Below are positions 32,601-43,082 of a DNA stretch of 60,000 bases, piece by piece; position 1 is the stretch's first letter; each line of letters opens with the position of its first letter. The position numbers and the translations under genes were made by a program. The notes under the pieces are model-generated. The model was given only the letters and a program-made list of their open reading frames with translations. It ran no database searches and had not been told where the DNA came from. Origin of the DNA: Bolinopsis microptera (Eukaryota > Ctenophora > Tentaculata > Lobata > Bolinopsidae); assembly GCF_026151205.1 (NCBI RefSeq), contig NC_087081.1, positions 6,321,246 through 6,381,245 of the forward strand. The letters are read 5' to 3'.

Positions 32601-35600
32601 TCAGGTTGTTGAGTTATTAGGTCAGATCCCATTTTTTCGCTCTCGCGAATAGCGATTGATGCACTTATTTCAAGATATCTCAACTTCTGATTGGAGCTGT
32701 GGAGATAAGCGTTTATCATGGGCATAAAATAGTAAAAGTTATCAAATTAAGTAGCATCGAGCATAGTTTTAAAGTCTTTAGACTTCAGGTTATCAAATTA
32801 TTAGGTTAAACCCTATTTTTATGCTCTTGCAAGAATGGTCACTGCAATGGTGGAAATATTTATTAAATGAACTGTAATTAATCGCCAGGAAAAAGTCGTT
32901 TGCCAAGAAATATCAGTAAAATGTCACTAAAACCTCTAACACTGGGAAATGCTTTACCCCACTTAATATGATCATACTGACCATTTCAATGCCCATGATA
33001 AGCACTTAGCTTCAATCAGATGCTGCGATATCTTGTAATAAGTGTGTCAATCGCTACTCGCAAGAGTGTAAAAATATGTTATAACCTAATAATTCAACAA
33101 CCTGAAGTCTGAAGACTTTGAAACTATGCTCTACCCCACTCAATGTGATGATTCTGACCATTTCAATGCCCAAGATGAACGCTTAGCTCCAATCAGAAGC
33201 TGATATATCTTGAAATAAGTGCATCAATCGCTACTCGCGAGAGCGTAAAAATGGGATTTGACCTAATAACTCAACAACCTGAAGTCTGAAGACTTTAAAA
33301 CCATACTCTACCCCACTTAATATGATGATTCTGACCATTTCAATGCCCAAGATGAGCGTTAACTCCAATCAGAAGCTGAGATATCTTGAAATAAGTGCAT
33401 CAATCACTTCTCGCGAGAGCATGAAAATGGGATTTGACCTAATAACTCAACAACCTGAAGTCTGAAGACTTTAAAACCATGCTCTACCCCACTTAATCTG
33501 ATGATTCTGACCATTTCAATGCCCAAGATGAGCGTTAAACTCCAATCAGAAGCTGAGATATCTTGAAATAAGTGCATCAATCGCTACTCGCGAGAGCATA
33601 AAAATGGGATCTGACTAATAACTCAACAACCTGAAGTCTGAAGACTTTAAAACCATGCTCTACCCCACTTAATATGATGATTCTGACCATTTCAATGCCC
33701 AAGATGAGCGTTGAACTCCAATCAGAAGCTGAGATATCTTGAAATAAGTGCATCAATCGCTACTCGCGAGAGCGTAAAAATGGGATTTGACCTAATAACT
33801 CAACAACCTGAAGTCTGAAGACTTTGAAACCATGCTCTACCCCACTCAATATGATGATTCTGACCATTTTAATGCCCAAGATGAGCGCTTAGCTCCAATC
33901 AGAAGCTGAGATATCTTGAAATAAGTGTGATAATTGTTACTCTAGAGACTGCTAGTATAGTAAAATCGGATTTTTGGCGATTTCTCAAAAACTAAGTCTC
34001 TTAGGCCTTAAGTATCTTTATAGCACTAATATAAACATGCATCTTAGGCACATTTTGGTTCATAGCTGAGGTCTGTATCTCAATCAGAAGCCGAGATAAT
34101 TTATAGTTGGGGTCGCGATATGGGTGCGGTCAAAAAGGGCGTGATTCCGAGAAATGCCCCACTGGTGAAAAAGTGTACCCGAGTCAATTATGTTATTTAG
34201 GGTCATACAAGTCGAATTACATCGAGAAACTTAGCCAGTGTCCCAATGTGAGCAGGACTTTTGCCTGGTCCAGGATTATGATTACATAAATAATATTAAA
34301 GTTATTCTAAATTTCAATATAATCCAATTCTTGAATAATAATATGTCCCTAAACTAAACTAGTGTGGTGTAGTGGTAACACGATTCCCTCCCAAGCCGAA
34401 GACCCGGGTTCAAATCCGGTCGGATGCAAGTCGGCCAGTTACAAAGCTGTGATTTGGTACAGCTTCGGCTGGTGATACACACTCGGTAGCTCGTAGGACT
34501 AACCCCCCAGCCCCCCTTCAGCTAGTATAGTGCCTCGGCACAGAGTGGCTTAGGGTTACTGAAAAGGAGATAAGCACCTCTGGCCATCCCAACGTTCGGG
34601 AGAGACCTGCCCTTGTATCTTGTGTCATGTAAACTAAAATTTTAGGTAATAGGTTCCAAATACCGAAAGGTAAACTGTTCTCCGAAAAATCTTGTTTTAA
34701 AATGTAATGTAACTGTAAGCGCTGCTTTTAGTTTTAGTTTTAGCAAAAACTGACTCATAATAATGACTATCTATAAATATCACGAACTACTCAGAAGTCT
34801 ATAAATAAAAACTACTCAGAAGTCTATGGAAAAAACTACTCAGAAGTCTATAAATAAAAACTACTCAGAAGTCTATGGAAAAAACTACTCAGAAGTCTAT
34901 AAATAAAAACTACTCAGAAGTCTATAAATAAAAACTACTCAGAAGTCTATAAATAAAAACTACTCAGAAGTCTATAAACAAAAAACTACTAGAAGTCTAT
35001 AAATAAAAACTACTTCGAAGTCTATAAACAAAAACTACTCAGAAGTCTATAAATAAAATCTATTCAGAAATCTATAAAAACTGCTCAGAAGTCTATTAAT
35101 ATCAACTACTCAAAAGTCATTAGTGTGTTAATACCAATTACTTTCACCATGAGTGGTCGAATGTCACGCAGGATATGTAGTGCTTTGCATTTAAATCGGC
35201 TGTATCTTCGGTTCAGATGGATATATATTTTGATGCCTTAAAAACTTACTACCACTGAATATTATTACTTTCTTCCCTGTGACCACGGGCTTTCTATTAT
35301 TCTATAAACATCAACTACTCCCCCCCCCCCCCCCCCCCCCCCCCAGTTGAGAGTGCTGACTGCAGATCTATCTTGATACATTTTAATTTGCACTATTCCT
35401 ATCATACCGACTGATAGGGGTGTTGACCAAAATAGAAGCCCTCATAGTTCACAAAAGTATATTATTTTGTAATTATTCTACATCATCCAATAATCAATAA
35501 TAATTAACTACTCTCCAGAGTGTGAACAAGGAAAGTCGCCGTGCTCGAACGGTTGGCAATGTGTCCGAGATGCCTATGTATGTGATGAAGAAGACGATTG

Positions 35601-37414
35601 TGATGATGGGTCAGACGAAAATAACTGCCCAGGTTGAGTATCTATAAACTTAACTTATTTACCAATTTAAAACATATGTAACCCAATGATAACGGACTAA
35701 AATTTCCGTCAGATTTTGGGACGTAGACAGTACCTTTAAAAAAATTGCAATTATCTGGATAATAGTCAATTAGTCAAAGTATATTATATTGAAATTATTA
35801 TATACTTGTACTTGATTAGGTCTCCTCAATCATTCGAGTGGCCTGCACCAATGAACTCCCGTTTGTGACGTAACATCTCCCTCCAGAGTTTGCGGTCACT
35901 AGCCACCTCACTCGCTCCTTCTAGGTCTATGTCAGTGTTTCCTGTAAACGCTGCAGCATCTTCCAGCAAAAATTTCATCCAGTTCTTTCTTGGACGACCA
36001 CTAGATCTCCTCCCATGCGCAGGGGTCCAGTTAAGCAGATACTTAGGAAGCCTAGTGTCTGGCATTCTGGTGACATGGCCAAACCAACGCAGGCGGTTTG
36101 CTCCTATGTACAATGTACATCTCTACTGGATTAATCTTTGTACGCTCCAGCACTTCAGTGTTTCTAACCCGATCGAGCCATCTTATCCTAAGTATTCTCC
36201 TCAAGCAACACTGATGGAACACCTCAAAGCGATGTAGCTGCTTTTTGGTTGTGTTCCAAACCTCACTACCATATAACAATATTGTCAAAACCGCTGCCTT
36301 ATAAATCCTGATCTTTGTATAAGACTGGATGTTGCGGTTTTTCCATATATTACTCAGTTGATTGAAGGCTCCGGAAGCTTTCTGAATCCTCGCTGACAGC
36401 TCACGCGGTCGATAGTATCGTCGCTGGAAATAATTATACCTAAGTACGTAAAGTCAATAACTTGCTGCACTGGCGTGTCTTCAACAGTGATGTTCACTGT
36501 GGCTTCTTTCGTGTATGGCCGTTGAGAAGTTGCTTTACTAATGACCATAGCCTCAGTCTTTTTACCATTGATTCTCAGACCTCCCTGGGCACCATACATA
36601 CACAAAAGGTCAGTTTTTTCTTGAAGACCCTCCTCGCTGTTATCCAGTACAGCCATGTCATCTGCATAGAGTGTATCTAACACAGTGATATCATCAACAA
36701 GCGGACTGATAGATCTTTGAAGAACCGCTCCGTGGGACACCACTTTGTTGCTTTCTGTTCTCACAGCAGCCACATTGAGGCAGACATTAAAAAGAGGGGG
36801 ACCCTGAATGTCTACTTGGCCACTGCCTGAACTTACTTCAAACCATTCTGACAATTCACCATTGTGTCTAACAGCACTAACAGTTTCATTAAAGAATGCC
36901 TGTATAATTCGAATGTATTTACATGGCAGGCCATAATGACTGAAAGCTTTCCAAATATAATTCCTGTCGATAGAATCAAAAGCTGCCTTGAAGTTCTTCA
37001 ATTTTTTGAGACAGTTTAAAATCTCAAGTCTAGTGGGGGGACCATCACCATCCCCAAGATAAGGAAAGCAGGGAAGCACTTCAAGATGGTCCAGGTCAGA
37101 CAGGTCCGCATTTGTTGGAGGAGGGTTTAATAGCTCCGAAAAATGTTCTCCCATCTCTCTCTCTCTGAGAAGAGGGATCAGCAATCAACTTCCCGGATTT
37201 GTCTCTTACAGCAGTTGATTTTCTATTCTTCTTACCGGACAGTGTTTTTATCCGTATAGCATCCAATAATCAATAATAATCAACTACTCTCCAGAGATAC
37301 CGTGTGTACAGACGTGCTCGAACGGTGACTGTATCTACGATGACTGGGTATGTGATGGAGCAGCAGATTGTGATGATGGGTCAGACGAACAAGACTGTGA
37401 TTATGATAATCCTG
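26533..37414 (+). CDS. Gene B: secreted LDLa-repeat protein, paralogue of gene A
   Basis: Recognised exons: signal peptide 26533-26605 and LDLa modules 35519-35632 and 37295-37414, all joined in phase 1 with good GT-AG sites. Intron 1 is ~8.9 kb and intron 2 ~1.7 kb, both inflated by transposons. All six cysteines and the DxxDDGSDE calcium site are intact in each module, and no stop or frameshift was found in the three exons. No kringle counterpart was found downstream. A possible short last exon at 40783-40799 (phase 1, four residues, then TGA) is weak. Function beyond extracellular ligand binding cannot be inferred. Confidence 0.6.
27667..28679. mobile_element. 1,013-bp TIR element with 8-bp TSD CACCCTTT
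   Basis: Termini are perfect inverted repeats beginning GGCAGTATCGAGATAGCCCG. Inside are CCACTGTCCGCGGA-type subterminal repeats, about 3 at the left and about 8 at the right. CACCCTTT flanks both ends (27659-27666 and 28680-28687), and copy A has the uninterrupted site GCAACACCCTTTCGTAGG near 6834. An 8-bp duplication suits hAT or P superfamilies, although the terminal GG is not the usual hAT start. It landed inside the decayed LINE after the segmental duplication. Confidence 0.9.
27772..28218 (+). CDS. Open frame inside the TIR element, function unknown
   Basis: 148 codons with a C-x2-C-x3-H-x4-C group (CVFCNKRHAGISC), followed by CNNCNC and a Pro/Asp-rich acidic end. The first ~45 residues are also read in an overlapping frame (IISIINSFLNNYKYG), so a shift near 27870 may join two parts. 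The knuckle resembles gag-type CCHC knuckles but the spacing is off. It does not look like a transposase and may be cargo or captured sequence. Confidence 0.3.
   Translation: MVSEKTKRMNSALPCDPICKPISPLDKWTQAGKTLIVSRANPSFCVFCNKRHAGISCAAHDPVASSDAGGLANSSAHAPRVRSKCNNCNCVVMNVHRESSVLDGILHSTTKKITKLCPEHQLPDSIPPTPQDTIDRDNAEPFTCQELE
31925..34278. mobile_element. 2,354-bp foldback element with 3-bp TSD (TGA), copy 1
   Basis: Ends are TAATCCTGGACC and GGTCCAGGATTA within ~330 bp of near-perfect inverted repeat. Inside are arrays of a ~177-bp unit (for example GATTGATGCACTTATTTCAA and CATCTTGGGCATTGAAATGG), about three copies facing one way and five to six facing the other around a ~120-base unique centre. 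TGA flanks both ends, and copy A retains ACGTGATTACAT at 9949. A 3-bp T-N-A target suggests the PIF/Harbinger superfamily, but no transposase is encoded. The recurring 60-codon frame at its ends is only translation of the terminal repeat. Confidence 0.9.
34359..34629 (+). mobile_element. tRNA-derived SINE with 9-bp TSD TAAACTAAA
   Basis: A pol III A box (TGGTGTAGTGG, 34365-34375) and B box (GGTTCAAATCC, 34407-34417) sit at tRNA spacing, followed by a tRNA-unrelated body (GTGCCTCGGCACAGAGTGG). TAAACTAAA flanks it at 34350-34358 and 34630-34638, and copy A has a single TAAACTAAA near 10014. The head does not fold into a complete modern tRNA, so it is not annotated as a tRNA gene. Confidence 0.85.
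34786..35118. repeat. 25-bp minisatellite, ~13 copies (copy B array)
   Basis: Same unit as 10206-10617 with different variants (CTATGGAAAAAACTACTC). Copy number and variant order have changed since the duplication. Confidence 0.95.
35320..35344. repeat. Poly-C tract (25 C)
   Basis: Counterpart of the 17-C tract in copy A, 8 bases longer. Confidence 0.95.
35519..35632 (+). CDS. Gene B exon 2: LDL-receptor class A module
   Basis: Phase 1-1 exon of 114 bases between CTCCAG and G|GTTGAG. Six cysteines and VCDEEDDCDDGSDENNC. The usual Trp before the fourth cysteine is Tyr (DAYVC). Confidence 0.85.
35815..37250 (-). mobile_element. RTE-like LINE, 5'-truncated with internal deletion
   Basis: Minus-strand order: endonuclease-RT linker (KTLSGKKNRKSTAVRDKSGK), KLKNFKAAFDSIDRN, SGSGQVDIQGPPLFN, DTLYADDMAVLDN, LLYGSEVWNTTKKQLHRF, NRLRWFGHVTRMPD and RRSSGRPRKNWMKFLL. 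Compared with the RTE-like element at 22193-25985, about 120 residues are missing between KLKN and FKAAFDS, which removes the first RT motifs. Further frameshifts occur near 36290-36350 and 36110. GQG of the RT has become GQV. It lies in the intron between the two LDLa exons of gene B and is absent from the matching gene A intron. Confidence 0.85.
37295..37414 (+). CDS. Gene B exon 3: LDL-receptor class A module
   Basis: Phase 1-1 exon of 120 bases ending CCTG|GTATGC. Cysteines are CVQTC, GDC, WVC, ADC and QDC, with a shortened first loop and an intact DDGSDE calcium site. Confidence 0.8.
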
Positions 37415-37522
37415 GTATGCATTTCTATAAATCTGGTAAGACTAAAACTCCTTTCGTACCCTCAAACATCTTTTATTTCTAGCATATTTGATAAATTCAT
37501 GTACATAATAACATTATCCTGA

Positions 37523-39489
37523 TTTCCAATCCAACCTCATATAGTAAAATCTACTTCTAATTTCCTTCAATTCTGCTACCTCCACTATAGCTCTATCTAG
37601 CAATCTCTGAATGCTACTTCCTGCTCTATCTAGCTTCCACCTGTCACCAACACCCAATAATTGTTGTAATGTTGCCACTAGCACCTGTAAATTCTAGCCC
37701 TATCCATCAACCTCAGACTTATTCCTACTCTGTTCAGCTATTCAGTTAAACAAAAATTTCAGTTAAACAAAAATTTAAATTTTATGCCATTTATTACATA
37801 TTAAACAAGTTTACAATAAATCAATTTGATATTTAACGGAATCCTAATTCAATGTGCAGTATGGTTGTCACTCTTTAAATAGATTAGATATAGGTTAACG
37901 GGGCAAAGGAGTGTTCGTGCTGTTCGCTATTGCTCACACCAAACGGCAACCTAGTAAATGTTTTGTATGAACACCGGTCTCCATCACGATTCACGATACA
38001 AAATTAGGATTATAGAATTTATTGTATAACTATTGGTGCAGTGGAGGTAGCGGTGTGGTGCATTAATAGAGTGACAGCCTACCAGGGACAAAAGGATTTC
38101 GCGGCGATTTTGGCCAAAAATCGCGATACCGCGAATTACATTTCGCGGTATAATAAACTATACATCAAATTTGTCGCAAATAATGGGAAAAATCGCGATT
38201 CCGTACATGCCGCGTTATCCTTTTGTCCCTGCAGCCTACTGATTTAGAGATGTTTTTAGGTGAGCATAATGGGTGTATTTTTGGATCTAATGGCAACTTT
38301 AAAATTGGTTCTTTTAATCATTTATTAAATATCAGTTTAAAAATATATAAATCTGGAATCTGTTCACACTGTGAACCAGTCCTGTAAAAATTTCAAAAAC
38401 CCTCCTGAATTAAATATTAAAAACGTCTCAGTAATGGAAATAGTCATACAATTAAGAAATTAACCAAATTCTTAATATCTACCTAAGAGAAAAATACCTA
38501 CCTACTAAGTCAATTTCTACCTGTAATACACTAAATATTAGGTTAATTACATAGGTGGTGGAGTCAGCACACATTTACCAAAATCAAAATTTTTTAATAG
38601 GAGGAGCCTGTGGGCCGAGATCACTGGATTAAATTTGATGAAGGGGATTGTTTTCAAATGACAGCTGCATTATGTCATAATCGCTTGTGGTCCATGCCGA
38701 ATCATTATAAGCATGTTACCAGCACCTGCAATTTCTAGCACTATCCAGCTAGCTCAGACTACTTTCTGCTCTATCCAGCTTACACTAGCAAACGGTACCC
38801 ACAAATTTTAGCTTCTTCTAGCTACTTCGGGCTACATCCATCCTTATTCAGTTGGTTGAGCACTCTCAAATTCTATTTGTTTTTACCTAATTCATGCTAC
38901 CTCCAGGCTCCAGCTAGAATTTAAGGGTGCTTGTGCTATTTGGATATAGCAGCATAAGGTAGTCTGAGTTTGCTGAATAGGGCTAGAATTTGCAGTATCT
39001 AGTAGTAGCTTAGCAACAATTAGTGGGTGTTGGTGGAAGCTAGATAAAGCAGGAAGTAGCATTCAGAGGTTGCTAGAAATAGCAGGTTTCCTCTTCCTCA
39101 ATGACCTGAAAATTGTTGAATGCAGCTGAGGCAGCCGGAAAGAGCCAGAATAAATTGTTGCTGGTGGTGCTATAAAAGGCAAGAGGTAGCTTAAGTTAAG
39201 TTTGCTAGAAAGAGCAGACTAGGTTCATGGTGGGCCTGGGGCCAGGGGGGCCTTGCAGTAGTAGCTAAATAGTTGTAGCCGAAGTAGGTGAAAAGAGCTG
39301 GAATTGGTGGTTTCTTGTTGTTGCCCACTGGTGGTACCTGTATAGAGCAGGAGGTAGCATTCAGAGGTTGCTAGAAAAAGCTAAAATTATAACGTGCTGG
39401 TGATAGCTGTGTAAAATAGGCATGACATGGAGGTAGCAGAATTATAGGTAGCTAGAAGTAGATTCTACTTCATGAGTTGGGATTGAAGT
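37523..39489. mobile_element. ~2 kb imperfect foldback rich in CTAGC/GCTAG motifs
   Basis: The left end (AAAATCTACTTCTA, AATTCTGCTACCTCC, CTACTTCCTGCTCTATCTAG) is mirrored at the right end (GGAGGTAGCAGAATT, TAGAAGTAGATTCTACTT). Internal blocks such as AACACCCAATAATTGTTG and CAACAATTAGTGGGTGTT are also mirrored. Many diverged copies of TCTATCCAGCT / AGAGCAGGAAGTAGC recur in both halves, suggesting an inverted array now eroded. No coding region was seen. A 149-bp MITE is nested inside. Confidence 0.65.
38083..38231. mobile_element. 149-bp hAT-type MITE with 8-bp TSD CAGCCTAC
   Basis: Perfect ends CAGGGACAAAAGGAT and ATCCTTTTGTCCCTG, with CAGCCTAC duplicated at 38075-38082 and 38232-38239. Terminal CAGGG and an 8-bp target duplication are standard for hAT non-autonomous elements. 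The interior is itself rich in inverted TCGCGGT-like words. No coding capacity. Confidence 0.95.
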
Positions 39490-39740
39490 TGATTAGCCAT
39501 AATAGTCAAACAGTACTGGAGAGAGCCCAACTTGTGGTAGCTATAACGAGATAGTTAGATTTTCATGTATACATTTGGGGATTGAAGTAGTTTGAAGTAA
39601 CCAGAGAGATGATTAAATATATACATTTGGGGATAAGATAAGATAGCCATGGAAGGAGCTTCTGAAACTGAATTGTGTTGCTCCATAAATATTATCTGAA
39701 TGTGTTCATGCTGAACATTTTGCTATGCTGCAAGTAAAGT
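39490..39740. other. Spacer
   Basis: No gene. Two similar stretches (TATACATTTGGGGAT) are repeated at about 39570 and 39619. Confidence 0.6.
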
Positions 39741-40331
39741 GATTTCTCTTGGAGAATTTCTCTTTAGACTCTTAACTTGCGAACAAATTGAAGCAGCAAA
39801 CTTTAGGCTATAAACTTTATTGAATTGAAATAATCATTCCACGTAACAACGTCTTCTTCAGTTCTGTAATAAAATTGTTAAACATGTGTAAAAATTAACG
39901 ACGGAAAGAAATTTAAAATAACATTAAAACAAAAACAGAGAAATAAAATTTACGAAATAAGACCCAAAAAATGTAATTGCAAAAAATGTCAAAACAACAA
40001 AAAATACGACAAGAAGAAATGTAAGCTAATACAGCTAAATACTGTACTACTCATGATACTAAACTAATTAATAAACGTAAAACTGGTTGTTCAGAATTCA
40101 CAGTTCATGTGTAAAAACTAATGATAAAATCAGCACTTAAGCAACTATAACTCGGTTGTCATGGTTACTATCCAAGATAGTCCTATCAATACATTATTTA
40201 CTAGTTAAACATCGACTAAATATTTGTACGTGGAATGATTATTTCAATTCAATAAAGTTTCTAGCCTAAAGTTTGCTGCTTCAATTTGTTCGCAAGTTAA
40301 GAGTCTAAAGAGAAATTCTCCAAGAGAAATC
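39741..40331. mobile_element. 591-bp inverted-repeat element
   Basis: Arms of ~105 bases: the left begins GATTTCTCTTGGAGAATTTC and the right is its inverse ending GAGAAATC, with a single one-base difference. AAGT lies directly outside each end (39737-39740 and 40332-40335), a possible 4-bp target duplication. Inside the left arm, the reverse strand reads ACTGAAGAAGACGTTGTTAC, reminiscent of tail text in Penelope-like elements, but no coding region is present. Confidence 0.75.
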
Positions 40332-43080
40332 AAGTTCAAATGCGACTCATAAATATAGCCCCCTTGAACTATTGCAAGTAAAGTGTCTGTAATACTTTTT
40401 AGCCCATGATACCAAAATTAAGTACATGTTTGATGTTACTATTTTAGGATGCACGGAAGTTAAAACAGTTTTTACTTTTTAATGAATATCTCCTAAACTA
40501 AGCACTATAAACCCTATGTTGCTTTATAGCTTGTATGTAAATGCGGCCTTTGCAGTAAGTTTGAGCTAAAAGAAAGGCCGCTACAACGTTCAGAAGCCAA
40601 GATACAAAAGTTATATATTTGCACCTGAGGGTGATTTAGAATTTCCCCGGCCCTAGGGTTGGAACTACTGATAGAAACGCGTTTTTCGATCCCTGATCCT
40701 AACAGCTGCAATGGACTGTATAAATGAGATAATATAACTTTAAGCTAACAAGATAACTATAACCTAATAATTTCTATTTCAGGTGATAACCGGAATTGAA
40801 AATGATGTAAGTGCATGTTCATCGTAGTCGATAATTGTTCAATCGTACAACCGTCAAAAAATATGGGGAAAATGAAGAAAACTGTTCAAATTTTATATTT
40901 ATGATTTTAAAACTTACTTTTTAGTTTTTAAATTGCATGACAAAAAATTGGCATCTAATTTAACACTTTTGTGGCGGCATTGTAGTGACATTATTGCATA
41001 TTGGCTTCTTAAGTTATGTCTTTTTGCTATCTTAAATTATGTCTTATAGTTATTGCTTATCGTATTTTTCTTATAGCTAAAATATTTACTCACTCTTCAT
41101 TTATCGTGTTTAATTCTGCGAGTCTACTGTTATAATTATTGGAAAGATAAAATGCTGACATTATGCAACAGACAGTTAGTTAGTTTGCTAATTATAAGAT
41201 ATGAAATAGAAAACTTAGCAAGGATCAACAAACAATTACAAATAAGTTAAGCGGTCTATTGAATCCTCGAGTCTGGTACGGCAATAGTTGAAATTTAAAA
41301 TCATCAAATGTGTAACAAAAGTCGTCATAGCGCATTTGTGTTATTTGCTATACGATGTTCAAGTACAAGATTCTTCAATTTCGTCTAAAATCCAATTAAC
41401 TTTAATTGGACAGATCACAAAGACAGCAAATCAACAGATGACAAGACAGCAAAACTTACACCAGTTTCTGTAAGTGGGTAGACCACAGGTAATTTACGGT
41501 GGGGGTGTCCTAACTTCCTGAGGTTAAACTTAATGTAGCAGTGCCGGCACACAGGCACATTCTGCTACTAGTACACATCATCACTGCACTGGGTAGAGAG
41601 AGTTCAGTATTTGCTGTTTTGTGTTTTTATTGAGGTATGCTTGTTTGACGTATTCATAACTCTAAGGCCTGAAAAAATATAAGGGCAAACAAATTAATTC
41701 CGCCGGTTTATTGTGGAGCAAGCCCCTCACACTGTATAAGGGAATACAGCCTCTGAGTATCTTACAAATTGTTCGAGGAAAGCTGATATCTGAAAATTCC
41801 CTTTACTATTATACCGGTAGGACATTTTCGTGATTTTCCTTTGATCAAAGCTTTCTCTTCATGTTCAGCTTCCAATTTCAATACCTCAATTGTGACTCGT
41901 GTCATACTGACCCCAGTGGTCAAAAGTTCAGGTAAAACTGTGAAATTTGGGTCGATGAGACGGTATCGAATGGAATATGATTCCATTTGGCATGATTCCT
42001 AAAGAAGAAACTTTTGGAAAAAATATCTGTGCTTGTACAGGGTATACCGGAACTAATGAAACTGAGACTGTTGAGGTGGCTATAAAGACGAGGCTAGTAA
42101 GGAGAGCAAGAAGACAATCTAAAAGATGATACACTTCTGCAGGATGAGTGTAGTCCAGATAAGTCAGGGGACCATAGCACATTCTTTCTTATCTGTGTTA
42201 CTTTTGCGGGCCGACTTTATGTCTGGTGTTATTTGTGGTATATTTTAATATGTGACGTAGTAACAAATGTAATATTTTGATCTATATATTGTCCAGTGAA
42301 GGTGTGATTTGGTAATATAACTTTCATTGAACCTCGACGATTTGCCTGGTATCATAAGAACAGATTTGCAACAGCACGAAGCGTGGAACAGCTAATCTTA
42401 AAAAGGGGGCCTTCCATTCAAATTATATAAATTAAATTCTATAATGAAGATGATGTAGACATGAAAAGTGAAAACGACATATCTCGAGACATGCCTTTTT
42501 TACTTTTTATGTTTACATGATCATTGTACACTAAATTATCTCAGGGCGACTGCGGCTAAATACTATCGTCCATCATTACTGACTTGTCGAGTTCATATGA
42601 AACGTCAGCTAACGCTCATCATAATGGCTAGTTCCTGCTACAATTCGCGATAGAGGTCGCATCAATACAGTATCACGCTCTACAATAGTCCGTGTACCCA
42701 CTTATCTCCCCTTAAATCCTACAAAAAACACAAACTAACAAAATATTCACTAAAACTTCTCCTGTCTTCAAAGCTGTCTGCATCCAGAAAACAGCTACTT
42801 TTACCATACAGTTGCTCGTATCACAATGTTATATGAATTCAAGAACCCTTACCAGGCCAGTTGACAGAGCTGTGTCGTCCGGAGGTATTAGTAAGTTAGT
42901 AGTATGTATATTGAGTCGGCACAACCCCTACCCTCAGCAGCTTATTTAATATCAGCCTCGGATCAATGGTCCTCAGTATCCAGTAGTTTGCTTTTCGAAA
43001 GCCTCCTCGGCCGATGCCCATTTTAAATTTTTCTGATTCTGCAAATTTAAATATAATTCCGTGTTCTAGCCTAATTTAGA
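40332..43080. other. Region without supported genes
   Basis: A candidate tiny last exon for gene B lies at 40783-40799 (TTTCTATTTCAG, then a phase-1 frame ending in TGA after four residues), weakly supported. At 41762-42182 two overlapping minus-strand frames (84 and 74 codons), one with a hydrophobic stretch LLDCLLALLTSLVF, resemble nothing recognised. The rest is AT-rich. Confidence 0.4.
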
Positions 43081-43082
43081 CT

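Larger units (their letters stand above)
26456..37420 (+). repeat. Segmental duplication, copy B (gene B)
   Basis: Colinear with 5372-11870 but carrying extra insertions: a TIR element at 27667-28679, a foldback at 31925-34278, a SINE at 34359-34629 and an RTE-like LINE at ~35815-37250. Removing these restores the order seen in copy A. Confidence 0.9.

Noticed and set aside
34107-34289. A 60-codon frame repeated near-identically at four places (31914, 34107, 45835, 48208)
   Set aside because: It is the translation of the terminal inverted repeat of the 2.35-2.5 kb foldback; repetition follows from the element, not from a gene family.
34365-34440. Possible tRNA gene
   Set aside because: A and B boxes are present but the sequence does not form a complete cloverleaf and continues into a SINE body with a TSD.
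40783-40799. Four-residue terminal exon for gene B
   Set aside because: Acceptor and phase fit, but a 17-base coding segment cannot be distinguished from chance.
42030-42065. CACTGYTGTN, similar to the end of an EGF module
   Set aside because: Only two cysteines, no preceding EGF cysteines in frame, no splice context.
41762-42182. Two overlapping minus-strand frames, one hydrophobic
   Set aside because: No recognisable family, no splice-supported joining and weak coding composition.
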